Made by a program: the position numbers and the translations under genes. The notes beneath the pieces are model-generated. The model saw only the letters and a list, made by a program, of their open reading frames with translations, was not told where the DNA came from and did not search any database. This document shows, in pieces, positions 1-11,820 of a stretch of 64,000 bases of DNA (positions within the stretch are counted from its first letter, which is position 1; each line of letters begins with the position of its first letter). This stretch comes from Petrosia ficiformis. Taxonomy: Eukaryota; Porifera; Demospongiae; Haplosclerida; Petrosiidae. The DNA lies in contig OX345636.1 in NCBI GenBank assembly GCA_947044365.1, forward strand, positions 5,290,001 through 5,354,000, written 5' to 3'.

Positions 1-900
1 TTATAATTATAACATGACTGATATGTACATGTATATGTATGGGAGAAGTGATGATTACTATATTTCCTGATTTTCAGATCAGATCTGATATCTTGGCAAA
101 TTTTTCACAATTTTGTGGGATAATTATTAATTGAGATATGAGTCGAAAACTGACAGTTACTTGGGCGATCACTGTTTTACTCCATAAATAGCTTCACTAA
201 CATCTTACCATTCCACTCATCAGTGTTCTCGCCAGGATTTTCATATTTGGTGGTGCCACCCACGCTTTAAAATAAATAATGAATGATTTATCTTCAAAGT
301 TGATTGTTTAAACAATGTGGTTTATAGATTGGGTGTTAATATCATGTGGTTTCATGGTAATTAAGTATAACAATTTTTGGTGGTGCAAAATTGAAATTTG
401 AACCTCTGTTGGTGGTGCAGACAGTAATATTGGTGGTGCAACACACCACCATAAAAAGGCCTAATGAGAACGCTGCCACTCATACCTTCAGGAGGTTTGG
501 AGACATTTTATTCCATAAGCCTGGTTTTTACAAATCCAATCGCAAATAGTATAATTTTGTAATAGATTGCATGAGTTTTAAAATGATCTTTAAGGTTTAC
601 TTAATTATTTTATCTCTTGATTACTGTCTTCTGTGCAAACACCAGAGAAACCGTCACAAAGGCAATAATTCTTATTAAACAATATTTTACAACTATCTCT
701 CTGAAAATTTATGTAAAGTCTCAGAATCAGCAGTAATTCTAACATGGAGATGTTTGGTGTCTAGATCTCAGAGTTCGTAGAAAATCTATCTTGCATGTAA
801 AAGATTACACACTCAAGCTACAGTGCCATCAGAAAGAAATATTTACATATTTGTTAAGTATTCTATACTAATACCTATTATAACTGCTTTTGTATACTAG
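1..900. other. Intron of the ROCO gene, no exon seen
   Basis: AT-rich DNA with one hAT-like MITE (221-475). Nothing else supported. Confidence 0.5.
221..475. mobile_element. hAT-like MITE with 8-base target duplication
   Basis: Starts CAGTGTTCTCGCCAGG and ends CCTAATGAGAACGCTG (imperfect inverted ends). The flanks CCACTCAT at 213-220 and 476-483 are identical. The interior has several GGTGGTGC words. A diverged relative spans 8494-9156. Confidence 0.85.
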
Positions 901-999
901 CATGGATGGTCTCCTCTGCATGTTGCAGCAAAGTGGGGTGAGGTTCAGGTGGCTCGTGTCCTCATTGAGGCTGGTGCAAAGACAGATCTATCTGATTCG
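901..999 (+). CDS. ROCO gene exon: ankyrin repeat
   Basis: Exactly 99 bases (33 codons), phase 0 to 0, between ACTAG acceptor and TCG|GTAAGG donor. It reads one ankyrin repeat with the core GWSPLHVAAKWGE and VLIEAGAKTD. Confidence 0.88.
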
Positions 1000-3900
1000 G
1001 TAAGGATTGTTTCGTAATAAACACTTAACAACTACATGTAAATATATATTTTGTGTACAACTGATTGCATATTCATGTTATAATATTGTGAATCTCATTT
1101 ATTTCACATCACAGCTTCATAAGTATTTATAATTTCAGCCCATTGTTGTATTCACTTGAACAACATATCTTTATACACTTGTACATTAGACACATAATAA
1201 TTGCAGAGTCACAGTGAGGCAATACTTGCGACAGCTTTGACCTCGTTCCCAGGGCCAGATATATATTTATATGTCCATCACGCTTCAGGAATCCTATTTA
1301 AACCCCATAGACTTCATCCACCTATGTATCGCAATTGAGTTCAATTTCTGTGAGTGTGACATGGCAAGCAATTTGATTTGTATTGTATCTATATAGAAGC
1401 TTAGGAAACATGCAGGTGGAAAACTAAAGCACAAATGAAGCACAAATGAAGCACCTTTGGTGCGTGGCCTCGCCGCTGTAGCTTAAGGATAGGTTGCAGT
1501 TGCAACAATTAAATAAATGAGATGCAAGAGAGAAAGTAACAAGCTTAAATTTGAATTTGTTGTTTATATAAAGTTGAAAGTTGGTTGAGAAAGTTTTTTG
1601 TGGCTAGACTGGCTAAGATTATTTCTGATAAAATTAATATAAAAACACATGGAAGATGACTAAGAATGATTCTCCATCAGCTATACTGCTTTGCACTAGT
1701 ATAATAACTATATTACTTACAGTCAAATTACATAATATACTCTTCCAACAAATATTCATTACCTCATTCATTACCAAAATATCTATGCCACAACTGTCAG
1801 TTACTAAAGAATTGTACATTGTTACAACTACAATGAGCAAAAGCATTGAACTTACAGTTCAAATATATTTGAAAGTCCAACAAAAGTTGAATAATAGCGA
1901 CCAGTTCAGAAAGGAAGGTATTGCCCTCCACGTTTGATCTCACGTGATCACATTGGGTGTGGCTGAGGGTGTGGGTTATTGCAAGTAAATGGCAGAAACT
2001 GGAGAGCTTACAGAGATAGAGTCTGTAACTTGCTAAAACAATGTCTGTAGCAAATTTCTTTTCAATACGATTTTGATAAACTTCTTTCTCTACTTTATCA
2101 AATCTTTAAATCTACCCTTAAAGTATCTGGTTAGGATTTGTAGTGATTTTAGCATTTTCCATTCTAAGTAACTTTTCATACAGTTTACTTCGTTATAAAA
2201 ACAACAGAGCATAGAAGACCATGTTTTTGAACAGATCTGAAAGTTTGGCAGCTGTGGGAGGTATGCGTTTGAAGTTATAACTGTTCAAAGTAAAAATGGT
2301 TGGTAAGGAATGAATGAATAACTTGCTAAAACAATGTCTATGGCAAATTTCTTTTCAATAAGATTTGAGAAACTTCTTTCGCTACTCTATCAAGTCTTTA
2401 AATCGACGCTTAAATTAAAAAAGTGGGGACAGACAGAATGAATGAATGAATGAATGAATGAATGAATGACAGAATGACAACCAAAGTGCTAAAGACTCGC
2501 CCATGCGTAGGCGCGGTGAGCCCAATAAAGAGTGCAATCAAATAGATAAAGAGAGGAGATGGTGAATGAAGTGAACATCACAGAGAATTGAGACTGGAGA
2601 GCACATTTGAAATAGTATTACACATGCATATGATATGTTGTGTGCCAATTCAATCCCCATGTCACAGAATATACAGTTAATTACACACTGTTTGCACATT
2701 GATAATTACAAATATTTATTTTGCCTTCCTTTACCAGGATGGACAGTGTCCCCTGCACTTAGCAGCAATCGCTAATAAAGTTCTGATGTCGCGTATTCTA
2801 ATCGATGCAGGAGCTGACACAGATATGCTTAATAAGGTAATGAACATGTGTAATCATTTGTTTCATAATTATTAGGGATCAAACGACTATGAGCTTTCTC
2901 TAGTTGACTAATAGTCTTTTAGCTTAAGTGAGTAGTCAAGTATTTCGGTATTATAACCACAAATATGTACATGAAAACATGCAGTATTATGATTACACAA
3001 TGATATACCAGCTGATACCTTACAAGAAACTTTGTTTACTTTAGTATTAGGTTCTCTTATCAGAGTACTTTTAATAATAGGAATATACATTTCTGCAGCT
3101 AGAACAGCTACTATTTCCAGTTTGTAAATAAACTACAAGCAGTGAAGCAGCTTTCTTCCTATTGCTTGAGTGTGTTCTAATACATGCCACACCCATAAAT
3201 TGTCAAGCCAACCCCCCTCCCCCCGAAAGGATGCAACTTCCTTAACTACTGTATGTATACAATGCATTTGTGACACAAATATAAGCATAATTATATACAT
3301 TATTACATTAGACCTCACGTAGGTTTGTATACATGAAATAGAAATAATTTACTATACAGCTTCATTTGTCCATTCATAATTCTTTACTGTTAATATCCAC
3401 TAATATATCTATACTGCATATAATATTATTCACTTGAATAACATTAAAATTATTTACTAGACACATAACAACTAATGATGCACCAATAATCAAATCGGTA
3501 ATTAGTATTGGTCATTATCGGCCATTATTTTTAATATCGGTATCGGTTATTTCTGAAAGATTGAACTGATATTGTAAAAACCGTACCAATAATGTCATTT
3601 CTTGTGATTATATCATCATTAATTGCTTGTATGTACATGTACTCATATTTATTGAGAAAATGCTCGTTTTTATTGAAATAATCAGAAACCAGAAGGTAGA
3701 CAGAATATCGGATTGGTATCGGTTATTGATACAATTCTAAAGTAATTATCGGTTTATCAGAATATCGGTAAAATCTCTTATCAATGCATCAATAATAACA
3801 ACACTAATAAGTGTAATATAGCTAGGGGTTGAAAAAATAGTAGTTAGGACTGTTACAACTAGTAAGTAGCGTTTTGGATACAACTAACCTGGATTTACAA

Positions 3901-6900
3901 CGAGGAAGCCATAGTATACAACTTGTCCAAAATGAAATTTGAGTGGGGAGCTATGCCCCTTTATTAAATAATTAATTTATTTTAGATCCCTTGTTCCTGC
4001 TCCTACTCATGTATAGTGGTTATAATACAATCAAATGAATTATAAAACTGGACGAATAATTTTATTAATAACTTGATTGTTCATTGGCAATAATGTATAC
4101 ATATATGGTGTATACTCGTAATTGATTTGTATCTGAAATTTATAATGAATACATGTACATGTGTATATTATATAGTGTGGTGGCAGTGAAGTATCTTTTT
4201 AAAACGAAATACACCACTGTAAAAACAATTGCATTGTGAATATATAACTGTATAATTATTGTATTGTACTGTAGGAAGGCTGCTATCCTCATGAATATGC
4301 AAGTACACCATTGATGAAGGAAGTATTCACTAAAGCAGGTTAGTTCAGTTTAGTCATTCATATCGTCACATACATATATAACACCTGTTTCAGTCAAAAA
4401 ATATTGTTCTCACTCATTTCTAGTGAAATATGTTAGGTTACCATTATGCTGTAACCAATTGCTATAATGTTGATAACAATCGCCGAATTAAAATATTCAT
4501 TTAGACTCTATAGGATATAGGTATAGAAAGCTGGTAACAGGAAGCAAGAAACTTCATTTTATAAGATTACAATTTCATGTGTTCAATTTCTGCGCATGCA
4601 CAAACGTTACACGAATATTCAGATGCTAAAAATACATTCAAACGAGTGAATATCAGAACTGATCGCTTTGTTTCTGTGCTACAAATATCAAAGAGTATTT
4701 TCAGCATGGTAGTTCTCTCAGTGGTAACTATTTTGATCAAACATTAGTGTAATAATTATACTTATCATAGTTTATTACCTAAATTTTTAATTGGTTTCTT
4801 TGTTTCTATAATAGAACTTATAAAGGAGAGTATTAAAGAGAGCAAAGCAATTTTTTCTCGTGCGATGCAAGAAGGGTGGGTAGATATAAAAATACTACAG
4901 CTCACAATCATGGGCCCTCCTGCAGTTGGAAAGACCTCATTTATACATCTGCTTTTCAACTGGCCAGCTCCTAAACGACATCACAGTACACCAATTGGTA
5001 ATCGTCCAATACGTGCCATTCAAAGAGTAGCTGGTCAAGATGAAGGGAATGTATGGAGTATAGTTGGTATTCCAGAATTGAAGCAAATGATGGCAGAAGC
5101 TGCCCGATTGCTTGGTTCCTACGATGGTCGAAAGATTCTATCAACTTCCAGTTACTGCCAAAGTACCTCTCAACAGTTAGCATCTGAAGGAAACAATCCT
5201 TCATGTATAGAGGGAAAAGGCACACATCAAGTGATCCTTCCGCTCTCAGCAACAACAGCAGAGCAATCTTTCTTTCCTTCACCTACAGATATGGATGATG
5301 AGGATGTCTTTCATTCCGAATTAATTCCAGATCCCTCGCAATTCCCTGAAGATATTCTACAATCAGTAGCACATGGTAAAACATCAGGTGCTCTCTATGA
5401 ATCTACCTGGATCCATGTTTTAGATAAGGGTGGACAACCACAATTTTCTGATATATCACGAGTCTTCATTCATGGCAATATAGTAAATATTATTGTCTTG
5501 AAGTTAATGCAACGTCTCGATGATAAACCTACTTTTGCGTACTCAATTAATGGTAAACAATTGAGCCAACCAGCAGTCCTAAGAATGACATATATTCAAC
5601 TAATTCAATCATTAGTTCGTTCTGTAGTTTCTTCAAAATACACGGTGATCAAGGGAAAGCTTATGGAAGAGGTGAAGCCTTTGTTTTTTATTATTGGTTC
5701 TTATTATGATTATACACATGGTGTCAAAAGCTTCCTCAAATCTATTGAAACACTGCAAGAGAAGAATAAGCAGTTGGTTCATGCTTTGAGAGAGTACAAA
5801 GATCATCTTGTGTTCTATAATGAACCCAATGAGGAACTTATCTTTCCTGTAAATAATTTGTGCCAGAAGAACCGCAAAAAGATATCATCCAATATTCGTC
5901 ACCACATTACTTGTAGCAACAAGCCTGTTCCTATCAAAATTCCTATTCGATGGTACATGTTTGAGATTAAGGTGAAAGAAGAGTCACTAAAAGTAGCACA
6001 TGGTATGGTGACATTAGATTCCTGTGAACAGATTGGCATCAAACTAGGAATAGCGAAACAAGAGCTTTACAGATGTATTGAATATTTAAACTCATTTAGC
6101 TTGTTCTTATATTTCCCTGTCCTCCCTCATGTGGTGTTTACTAACCCACAGTACCTACTTGACATGGTCACTTCACTTGTTAGAGTGTCTTTCGTTGACT
6201 ATCCACAAGAACTGCTTACTAAAGGTCTTGTGCTTCCACCAGGAATGCAAAGGAAACTTTGTCGTGAAGGACTGTTCACAGAAGAATTACTTGACTACAT
6301 TGATCTTGAATTCATTCCAGATGTCTTTACGAAAGATCATCTCATTACACTACTCCAGCATTTATTGATCATAGCTCCTGTGAATATGACTACTCCAATC
6401 AAGTACTTTCTTCCATCGGCACTACCACCTCAATATCCTTCGGAAGAAGATATACAATCATTCTCTCTCTCTTGTGAACCTCTTCTGCTGCTCTTCAAGA
6501 ACAGAGTAATACCACAGGTAATTGTAATACCACAGGTAACTGTAATACCACAGGTAATTGTAATACCACAGGTAACTGTAATACCACACGTAATTGTAAT
6601 ACCACGGGTATTTGTAATACCACAGGTAATTGTAATACCATAGGTAATTGTAATACCACAGGATACCACAGGTAAATGTAATACCACAGGATACCACAGG
6701 TGATTGTAATACCACAGGATACCACAGCTAATTGTAATACCACAGGTAATTGTAAATCAGATTTTAAAAACCTGCCATCGACCATAGCAATACAAACTAC
6801 AATACTACAGTACTCACCAGGACCAAACGTAAGACAAAATGTTAAGAGGAGCTACAGAGCTACAGTAGTTTGCATTTCCAGAAATATAATTATCCTTTAT

Positions 6901-9900
6901 AACATGCCTACTAGTCCTGTTACAGATTTATAATCGCCTCAGCCTTGGGCTCAGGGATTATAGATCTGATATAGCACTTGTTGGTGTGTTATAACATATA
7001 CATACATATACCATAGTTAACAGAAACATCAAAGAGCTGACAAGGCGTATATATGGCATATATCCCTGGTATGACGTCATGCACATGCGCAGTCGATCTA
7101 GTCACCAAACGTCTACAGGCTATGTCGACAAGTAAACACACAAAAGAAGCTGTCTTTGTCTCTTAAAAAAAAAGAACCAATAGATGGGCGTTTCTCCCAG
7201 GAACTATTCGCCCCATATCGCTGAAAGTGTAAGGTGTGTTAGCCTGTTACTCGTGTCCATTGTCCTGTTCTTCTTTGATGTTTCTGTTAGCTATAGAATA
7301 TATTATATGTACCATGGCTTCTCGGTATATATGGTGAATATAAGACCCTCGCACCTCGATATTGGCCCTCGGCTTCGCCTCAGGCCAATATCTCAGTGCT
7401 CGGGTCTTATATTCGCCATATATCCCTCGAAGCCATGGTATATACATTACATAAACCACATGTAGTTTGTGTATATGCCAGATATATCACCTGGTGGTGT
7501 TCACATAGTTTTAAGTGGATATATGCCATGTTTTCTAAATTATGGAAGAAACAATATTATTTAGTGCCTATATAATTATTCGTAAACTGAAATAATAATT
7601 TATAATCAATAATGTGCTTCCTTAAGCTAAGGTGAAATTGGCGACTGGATTGAATTTCTAACCTCTCTCACACATATAGGGCCTATTTCTTGCTTTAGTG
7701 GTTGCTCTCTTGGGAAGAAACAATGTTCCAAGGTTTTCATTAGATACTTCGACACATCAACAGCTCAGATATGCCATACATCTGGACTCCGAAAGAATGG
7801 ACGGATCTGTCATTTTGGTGGATAGTTACGATTGGCTGGAGCTGTACTACACAGGGTTTCCTGGAAGCCATTGCAGAAGTTTACTGCAAGCAGTAATGGA
7901 TATTCTACCTATATGCGCTGAAACATTACATTATGATAGTTCTGTTGCACATGTTTCTCCCACCCTAAGATGCCAGAATAAGCACGAGAAATCAGTTCCT
8001 GTACATCCTGCTAAGCTATCATATGCAGACGGGATAATGGTTGCAAAGTGTACACAGCAAAATACACTTCCTGGTATAAAACTAACTGATAAGAGACAAC
8101 TTGCCTGGTTTCCACAGTCCACTCATCATAGTAAGTCCACAAATACATTATAATAATATCCCAATCAGTGTTAAACCAAGATCCTATTATGAGTCCCTTA
8201 CTGAATTAGACACCATAGTTAGGTAATTCTTTTTCTGTCCAGTAATAGCTAGCTTCATGAATTTCTTATCACAGTATTTCCACTAAACAAGGGATTTTAG
8301 ATAATTTCCTGTGGAGTTCTTTTGTGATTATTATTATGTTCAATTAATTTTATATGCAGAAGCTCCTCAACCACACGTATTCTCTTCATGTACAGTATCA
8401 CAGAATGAAATTGACGATGCATTGGTAACAGCTAACAGTAAGTATGACATCATACTATTTATAATTACATGGTACAAGAAAGTATATGGAATACAGTGTT
8501 CTCATCAGGATTGTAGCAATTGGTGGTACATGCATAATATATTTAGTGGCCAATAGTTGGTGTAACTAATTTACAACACTAGCTGAAGTAGCCAATTATA
8601 CTTTTTTAGTGGGCTTGTATTTATATGTATGTATACTTAAACAGAGTAGGGCTGGAATGGATCCTCTTTTGATTATCCTGATATCCGTTCACAATAACAG
8701 TCGGGTACTGGGATAATTGCTCTAAAATATTTATGACTTGTTTTCACTAAAAGAACAGAATTACCTCACATTTTTGCTGTAATCAACTGTAATAAATGTA
8801 GATGTTTATACCAGTAGCATTGGTCTATTTTCAGATTGTTGTGCTCTCTAAAAGCTGGTAATACGGAGCAAGACTCTTATCAGCTGCTGTAATTTTGACT
8901 TCACGTGTTTGGTTTCTGTGCATACGCGAACATTAAACAAGTACCCGGATACAAAAAAAACAGATCCAGATGTTCAGTTCACAGATAATTATCTGGATAA
9001 TCAGGTATCCATTGCAGCCCTAACAGAGTGTAAACATTAGATGTAAATATTTGTGTCAATCCATAAAGACATGGTGGTACATATTGCTTAATTGGTGGTA
9101 CGAAACTTGAAAATGGTAGTGCAGCACTGCCACCAAAAAACCTTGTGAGAACTCGGTCAAAATTAAAAGTACTAGAAGACATACTAGAAAAGTTACGACT
9201 AAAAATTATTTTATTGACTATTAACTGCTTTCACTGTTTACAATTTTGACTTTATGATTTATAGATCATGAAGAACCTATTAAAGTTGAATATCAAGCAA
9301 TCCCATTGTCTCCCAAACCAGGAAAAACACAAACTGAGGTATTTAGTCTATTTGTTAAAATAACACATTATTGTATCAGCAACATCTTTTTAAAATTCAT
9401 ATCCACACACAGGAATCAATCATTCCAGTTAGTCCAATTAGAACAGTATCTATTCTTGATCATTCTAAATGTGAGTTATATTGAATGTATAAAAATTATG
9501 CAAATTGATTACACACATTGTAATTTTTATAGTGAACATTATAACTTTCTAACATTTGCATATGCAATAGCATGAGTGGGAGTGAAATTTATGATAAATC
9601 ACATGTGATAATGACAGTAAAATAACGCAAGTCTGATTTATCATACATTTCATAACCAACTTCCTATTACAGATTAATTAAACCATAGCCTAGGACCCTT
9701 ATCATACCCACAGCCCAAAAAGCTTGTCATCACTGGATAAAAATAGCTTATGAATGTGAGAATCAAAAGCCCCAAGCAATGCAAGGTTCTATCTAAGAAG
9801 CTAGTTCTGTGCATTTTAGCATCGAAACGTTTGTACATGCATGTCACAAAAATGTGTGTGCAGTATTGTAGTTAGACAGCCACCAGTATGACAAATGCCT

Positions 9901-11234
9901 CTATTTGGGAGTAGTACTATAATTATACCTAATGTTTTTGTGGGGGAAGCTTCCTCCCCAAATGATATAGAAGACAAAAGAAGAAAAAAATCACAAAGGA
10001 ATTTCAGAGGAAGCCAGCTAATACTAGCATTCTTACTAGAATAATTATGTGTTGTTAATTTTGCAGTGATTGTATGCATGCCTGCAATGACACCAAGCAA
10101 CAGCCAATCATTGGGTGATTAGGCGTTTTCATTGTTGGTAATGGAAATGTGTAATCACAGTGAAATTAACGATCAATAAATACAATTAATATCATCATAG
10201 TACAGTGTTACAGAAATTAGTATTTCAGTATCTTTCATTTTTATGTTTGTATAATAGACTCAACATCTCCTGTGGATATATTTACAAGACATGTAAATGA
10301 AATTTTGGGTGTGATGTCAGATCCAGATACAGAGAGACTATCTAATGATCTGTCCTCAGCTAATCTAATACCATATTCTGTCAAAGATTATGTCATCACT
10401 ACTAAAGGTTTATCTCGATATCAAAAAGCCAGTATATTACTAAATGAGATTGAGAGATCACTCAGACACTTGAATACCCCAGAGATACTAGAGAACTTCT
10501 GTCTAGTATTGCAGAAACAAGAAACCTGTACTCTTAAAACAATAGCTGGAGAAATGTTGAAGAAATTAGGTCTGTAATCACCAATTAATTATCTGTTATA
10601 GTGACTACTATATAAGCCAAAACTAAATTAAGTTATTTGTACATGCCTATTTATAATCTTCATATTTCTCATTATTCCGCTATACAATTATTAGCATTTA
10701 GTATCATTATGGACTTTAATTTTTACATGCAGAACCATCAGAGGATGGACTTGCATTGCGTTCTCATGAAAACCTCCTGGTCACTACAGGTACCAATCAA
10801 CATGAGTGAATAATAACAGCTTATCTTTTATTCATATATCTTTAGACTCAGATTCTCCACTAGATATATTCACGAGACACTTGTGTGATATATTGGGTGC
10901 AATATCAGATCCAGACACAGAGAGACTACCTAATGATCTGTCATCAGCTTATCTAATACCATATTCTGTTAAAGATGATCTTATCTCCACTAAAGGTCTC
11001 TCTCGTTATCAAAAAGCCAGTATTTTAATGAATGAGATAGACAGATTATTCAGACAAGCAAACCAACCTGAGATGTTAAAAATCTTCTGTACTGTTTTGA
11101 AGAAACAAGAGAATCAGGTTCTGACAAGAATTGCTGAGGACATGTTGACAGAATTAGGTATTCCTTTGATGATAATTAATACCAAACACAACCAAAAATT
11201 ACTATTAATAGAGGTTCTACGCGGAAGCAATTAA
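901..11234 (+). CDS. Ankyrin-ROC-COR-death-fold protein gene (3' part, 11 exons visible)
   Basis: Exons at 901-999, 2738-2836, 4275-4338, 4815-6517, 7680-8130, 8360-8437, 9265-9338, 9413-9470, 10258-10569, 10733-10789 and 10846-11234 join with matching phases into 1,127 codons plus a stop. Order of parts: two 33-residue ankyrin repeats, a Ras-like ROC GTPase with P-loop GPPAVGKTS and a G3-like DKGGQ, a COR-like region, a Ser/Pro/Thr linker, and two similar death-fold-like modules. This resembles ROCO proteins such as DAPK1, but no kinase domain is seen; it would lie upstream if present. Known ROCO proteins are cytosolic GTPase-regulated scaffolds; a role in cell-death or immune signalling is inference. 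The start codon is outside the window because the first exon begins in phase 0 inside an ankyrin array. The oddest feature is the repeated splice donor after exon 4. Confidence 0.85.
2436..2478. repeat. (GAAT)n microsatellite
   Basis: About nine GAAT units in a ROCO intron. Confidence 0.9.
2738..2836 (+). CDS. ROCO gene exon: ankyrin repeat
   Basis: Again 99 bases in phase 0 to 0, after a pyrimidine-rich TTTACCAG acceptor and before AAG|GTAATG. Core residues CPLHLAAIANK and ILIDAGADTD. One exon per repeat suggests growth by exon duplication. Confidence 0.88.
3473..3794. mobile_element. hAT-like MITE with 8-base target duplication
   Basis: Left end TAATGATGCACC, right end TGCATCAATA, flanked by ATAACAAC at 3465-3472 and 3795-3802. 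The inside is rich in ATCGGT/ACCGAT-like words. Confidence 0.82.
4275..4338 (+). CDS. ROCO gene exon: end of ankyrin region
   Basis: 64 bases, phase 0 to 1, between TGTAG and GCAG|GTTAGT. It encodes EGCYPHEYASTPLMKEV, a truncated ankyrin-like turn that leads into the GTPase exon. Confidence 0.75.
4815..6517 (+). CDS. ROCO gene exon: ROC GTPase and COR domain
   Basis: The 1,703-base exon enters in phase 1 and leaves in phase 0. The P-loop GPPAVGKTS is at 4911-4937 and the G3-like DKGGQPQF at about 5422; a long polar insert separates them, which is known in ROC domains. The expected G4 (N/T-K-x-D) is replaced by IIGSYYD near 5693, so nucleotide binding may be altered. Residues after about 5930 are COR-like. 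The end was set after VIPQ at 6517 because the next exon then continues in frame with GLFLALVV. The open frame runs on to a stop at 6641-6643 only because the donor region has been repeated in tandem. Confidence 0.85.
6506..6751 (+). repeat. Minisatellite carrying the exon 4 splice donor (12 units)
   Basis: Units start at 6506, 6524, 6542, 6560, 6578, 6596, 6614, 6632 and 6650, 18 bases apart, then three more with a 10-base insert. Each is GTAATACCACAG followed by GTAATT or a variant. The first 12 bases are the last four codons of the exon (VIPQ) and the next six are the intron start, so nearly every unit recreates a CAG|GTAA donor. The eighth unit has CCATAG, giving an in-frame stop. Confidence 0.9.
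7010..7295. repeat. Inverted-repeat element in ROCO intron
   Basis: Arms containing TAACAGAAACATCAAAGA (from about 7016) and its complement (about 7271-7290) enclose 240 bases. Looks like a small foldback transposon; no clear target duplication was found. Confidence 0.5.
7303..7444. repeat. Near-perfect 142-base palindrome
   Basis: Two arms of about 69 bases run from ACCATGGCTTC to GAAGCCATGGT, both containing ATATAAGACCC or its complement, around a short GGCTTCGCC centre. It would form a long hairpin in the pre-mRNA. Confidence 0.75.
7680..8130 (+). CDS. ROCO gene exon: C-terminal part of COR region
   Basis: 451 bases, phase 0 to 1, from CATATAG to CATCATA|GTAAGT. It opens GLFLALVVALLGRNNVPRFS, directly continuing the CEPLLLLFKNRVIPQ end of the previous exon. 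Predicted globular; contains LDSERMDGSVILVDSYDWLE. Confidence 0.85.
8360..8437 (+). CDS. ROCO gene exon: linker
   Basis: 78 bases, phase 1 to 1, between TATGCAG and AACA|GTAAGT. Encodes APQPHVFSSCTVSQNEIDDA; no domain recognised. Confidence 0.75.
8494..9156. mobile_element. hAT-like MITE interrupted by a second element
   Basis: Ends CAGTGTTCTCATCAGG and CCTTGTGAGAACTCGG match the family at 221-475, including the GGTGGTAC/ACCACC interior. The middle is filled by the element at 8648-9021. Confidence 0.7.
8648..9021. mobile_element. Nested hAT-like MITE
   Basis: Starts AGGGCTGGAATGGAT, ends ATCCATTGCAGCCCT; the 8-base AACAGAGT is present at 8640-8647 and 9022-9029. It inserted into the older element at 8494-9156. 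Confidence 0.83.
9265..9338 (+). CDS. ROCO gene exon: linker
   Basis: 74 bases, phase 1 to 0, between TTTATAG and GAG|GTATTT. Encodes a Pro/Lys-rich linker with IPLSPKPGKTQTE. Confidence 0.75.
9413..9470 (+). CDS. ROCO gene exon: linker
   Basis: 58 bases, phase 0 to 1, between CACACAG and AAAT|GTGAGT. Encodes ESIIPVSPIRTVSILDHSK, possibly a phosphorylatable spacer. Confidence 0.72.
10258..10569 (+). CDS. ROCO gene exon: first death-fold-like module
   Basis: 312 bases, phase 1 to 1. Key stretches are LSSANLIPYSVKDYV and SRYQKASILLNEIERS, an all-helical pattern like CARD/death-fold domains. It ends TTAG|GTCTGT; if not spliced there it stops two codons later (TAA at 10575). The next exon joins in phase, so splicing is preferred, but a short isoform ending here is possible. 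Confidence 0.75.
10733..10789 (+). CDS. ROCO gene exon: spacer between the two modules
   Basis: 57 bases, phase 1 to 1, between ACATGCAG and ACAG|GTACCA; encodes EPSEDGLALRSHENLLVTT. Symmetrical phase means it can be skipped without frameshift. Confidence 0.68.
10846..11234 (+). CDS. ROCO gene exon: second death-fold-like module and stop
   Basis: The first 312 bases are a clear copy of 10258-10569 (LSSAYLIPYSVKDDL, SRYQKASILMNEIDRL) with the same donor-like TTAG|GT at 11157/11158. Read through, it ends at TAA 11232-11234 after about 25 non-homologous codons. If the donor is used, a candidate final exon at about 11311-11342 would add EAKKRYASNS and stop. Confidence 0.75.
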
Positions 11235-11596
11235 TGCATGGGCAATGTGTAGCCTAACGTGTTTTTGGACTATGTCGCTTCTATCTGATTACTTTATAAG
11301 CTTAAATCCAGAAGCAAAGAAGAGATATGCGAGTAATTCATAACTTCCCACACCATTATTATCCAGACACACTGTCTTTGGACTATTAATCACTTAAAAT
11401 TTTGTGAAAACAGGTTTCATACTGTAAAGGTAAACAATGTTAATGGTGATGCATTGCCAGCTTTTTTTAAATGTATGTTACACCTGAACAATGTCTGAAA
11501 TTGAAACAGGAGAGTAGAGAACAGTCGTCAAGCAAATAAGTTCAAGATATGCTTTATTAAATGATTCAGTGAATAATTCATTAATGAGATGCACCA

Positions 11597-11599
<3 letters not shown>

Positions 11600-11630
<31 letters not shown>

Positions 11631-11641
11631 TAATAATAATG
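11600..11641. repeat. (TAA)n microsatellite
   Basis: Fourteen or so TAA/TGA triplets downstream of the ROCO gene. Confidence 0.9.
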
Positions 11642-11706
11642 AACTTTATTATGTTGATGATAAAATAATAAACTAATGGTATTGTTAATCCAAGCTTCTC
11701 GCCTCT

Positions 11707-11820
11707 TTAGTTGTAATTCTGAAGTTTCCTTGCTTCCTTGGCATTTTGAATCCGATGAAAAGAGACTTTATCATATCCTCCACAAGTATAACTGCCCTTT
11801 ACGCAGCACGTTAGCACCAT
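11707..11820 (-). pseudogene. Possible THAP-type zinc finger fragment
   Basis: A 37-codon open frame starts MVLTCCVKGSYTC and reaches VSFHRIQN, then stops. The CC near the start and the SFHR block resemble the first half of THAP domains found in transposases and regulators. The second half with the Cys-x2-His pair is absent, so it is a fragment or a first exon; confidence is low. Confidence 0.3.

Noticed and set aside
6430..6785. Three minus-strand open frames of Tyr/Trp- or Val/Leu-rich repeats
   Set aside because: They are only the reverse frames of the splice-donor minisatellite.
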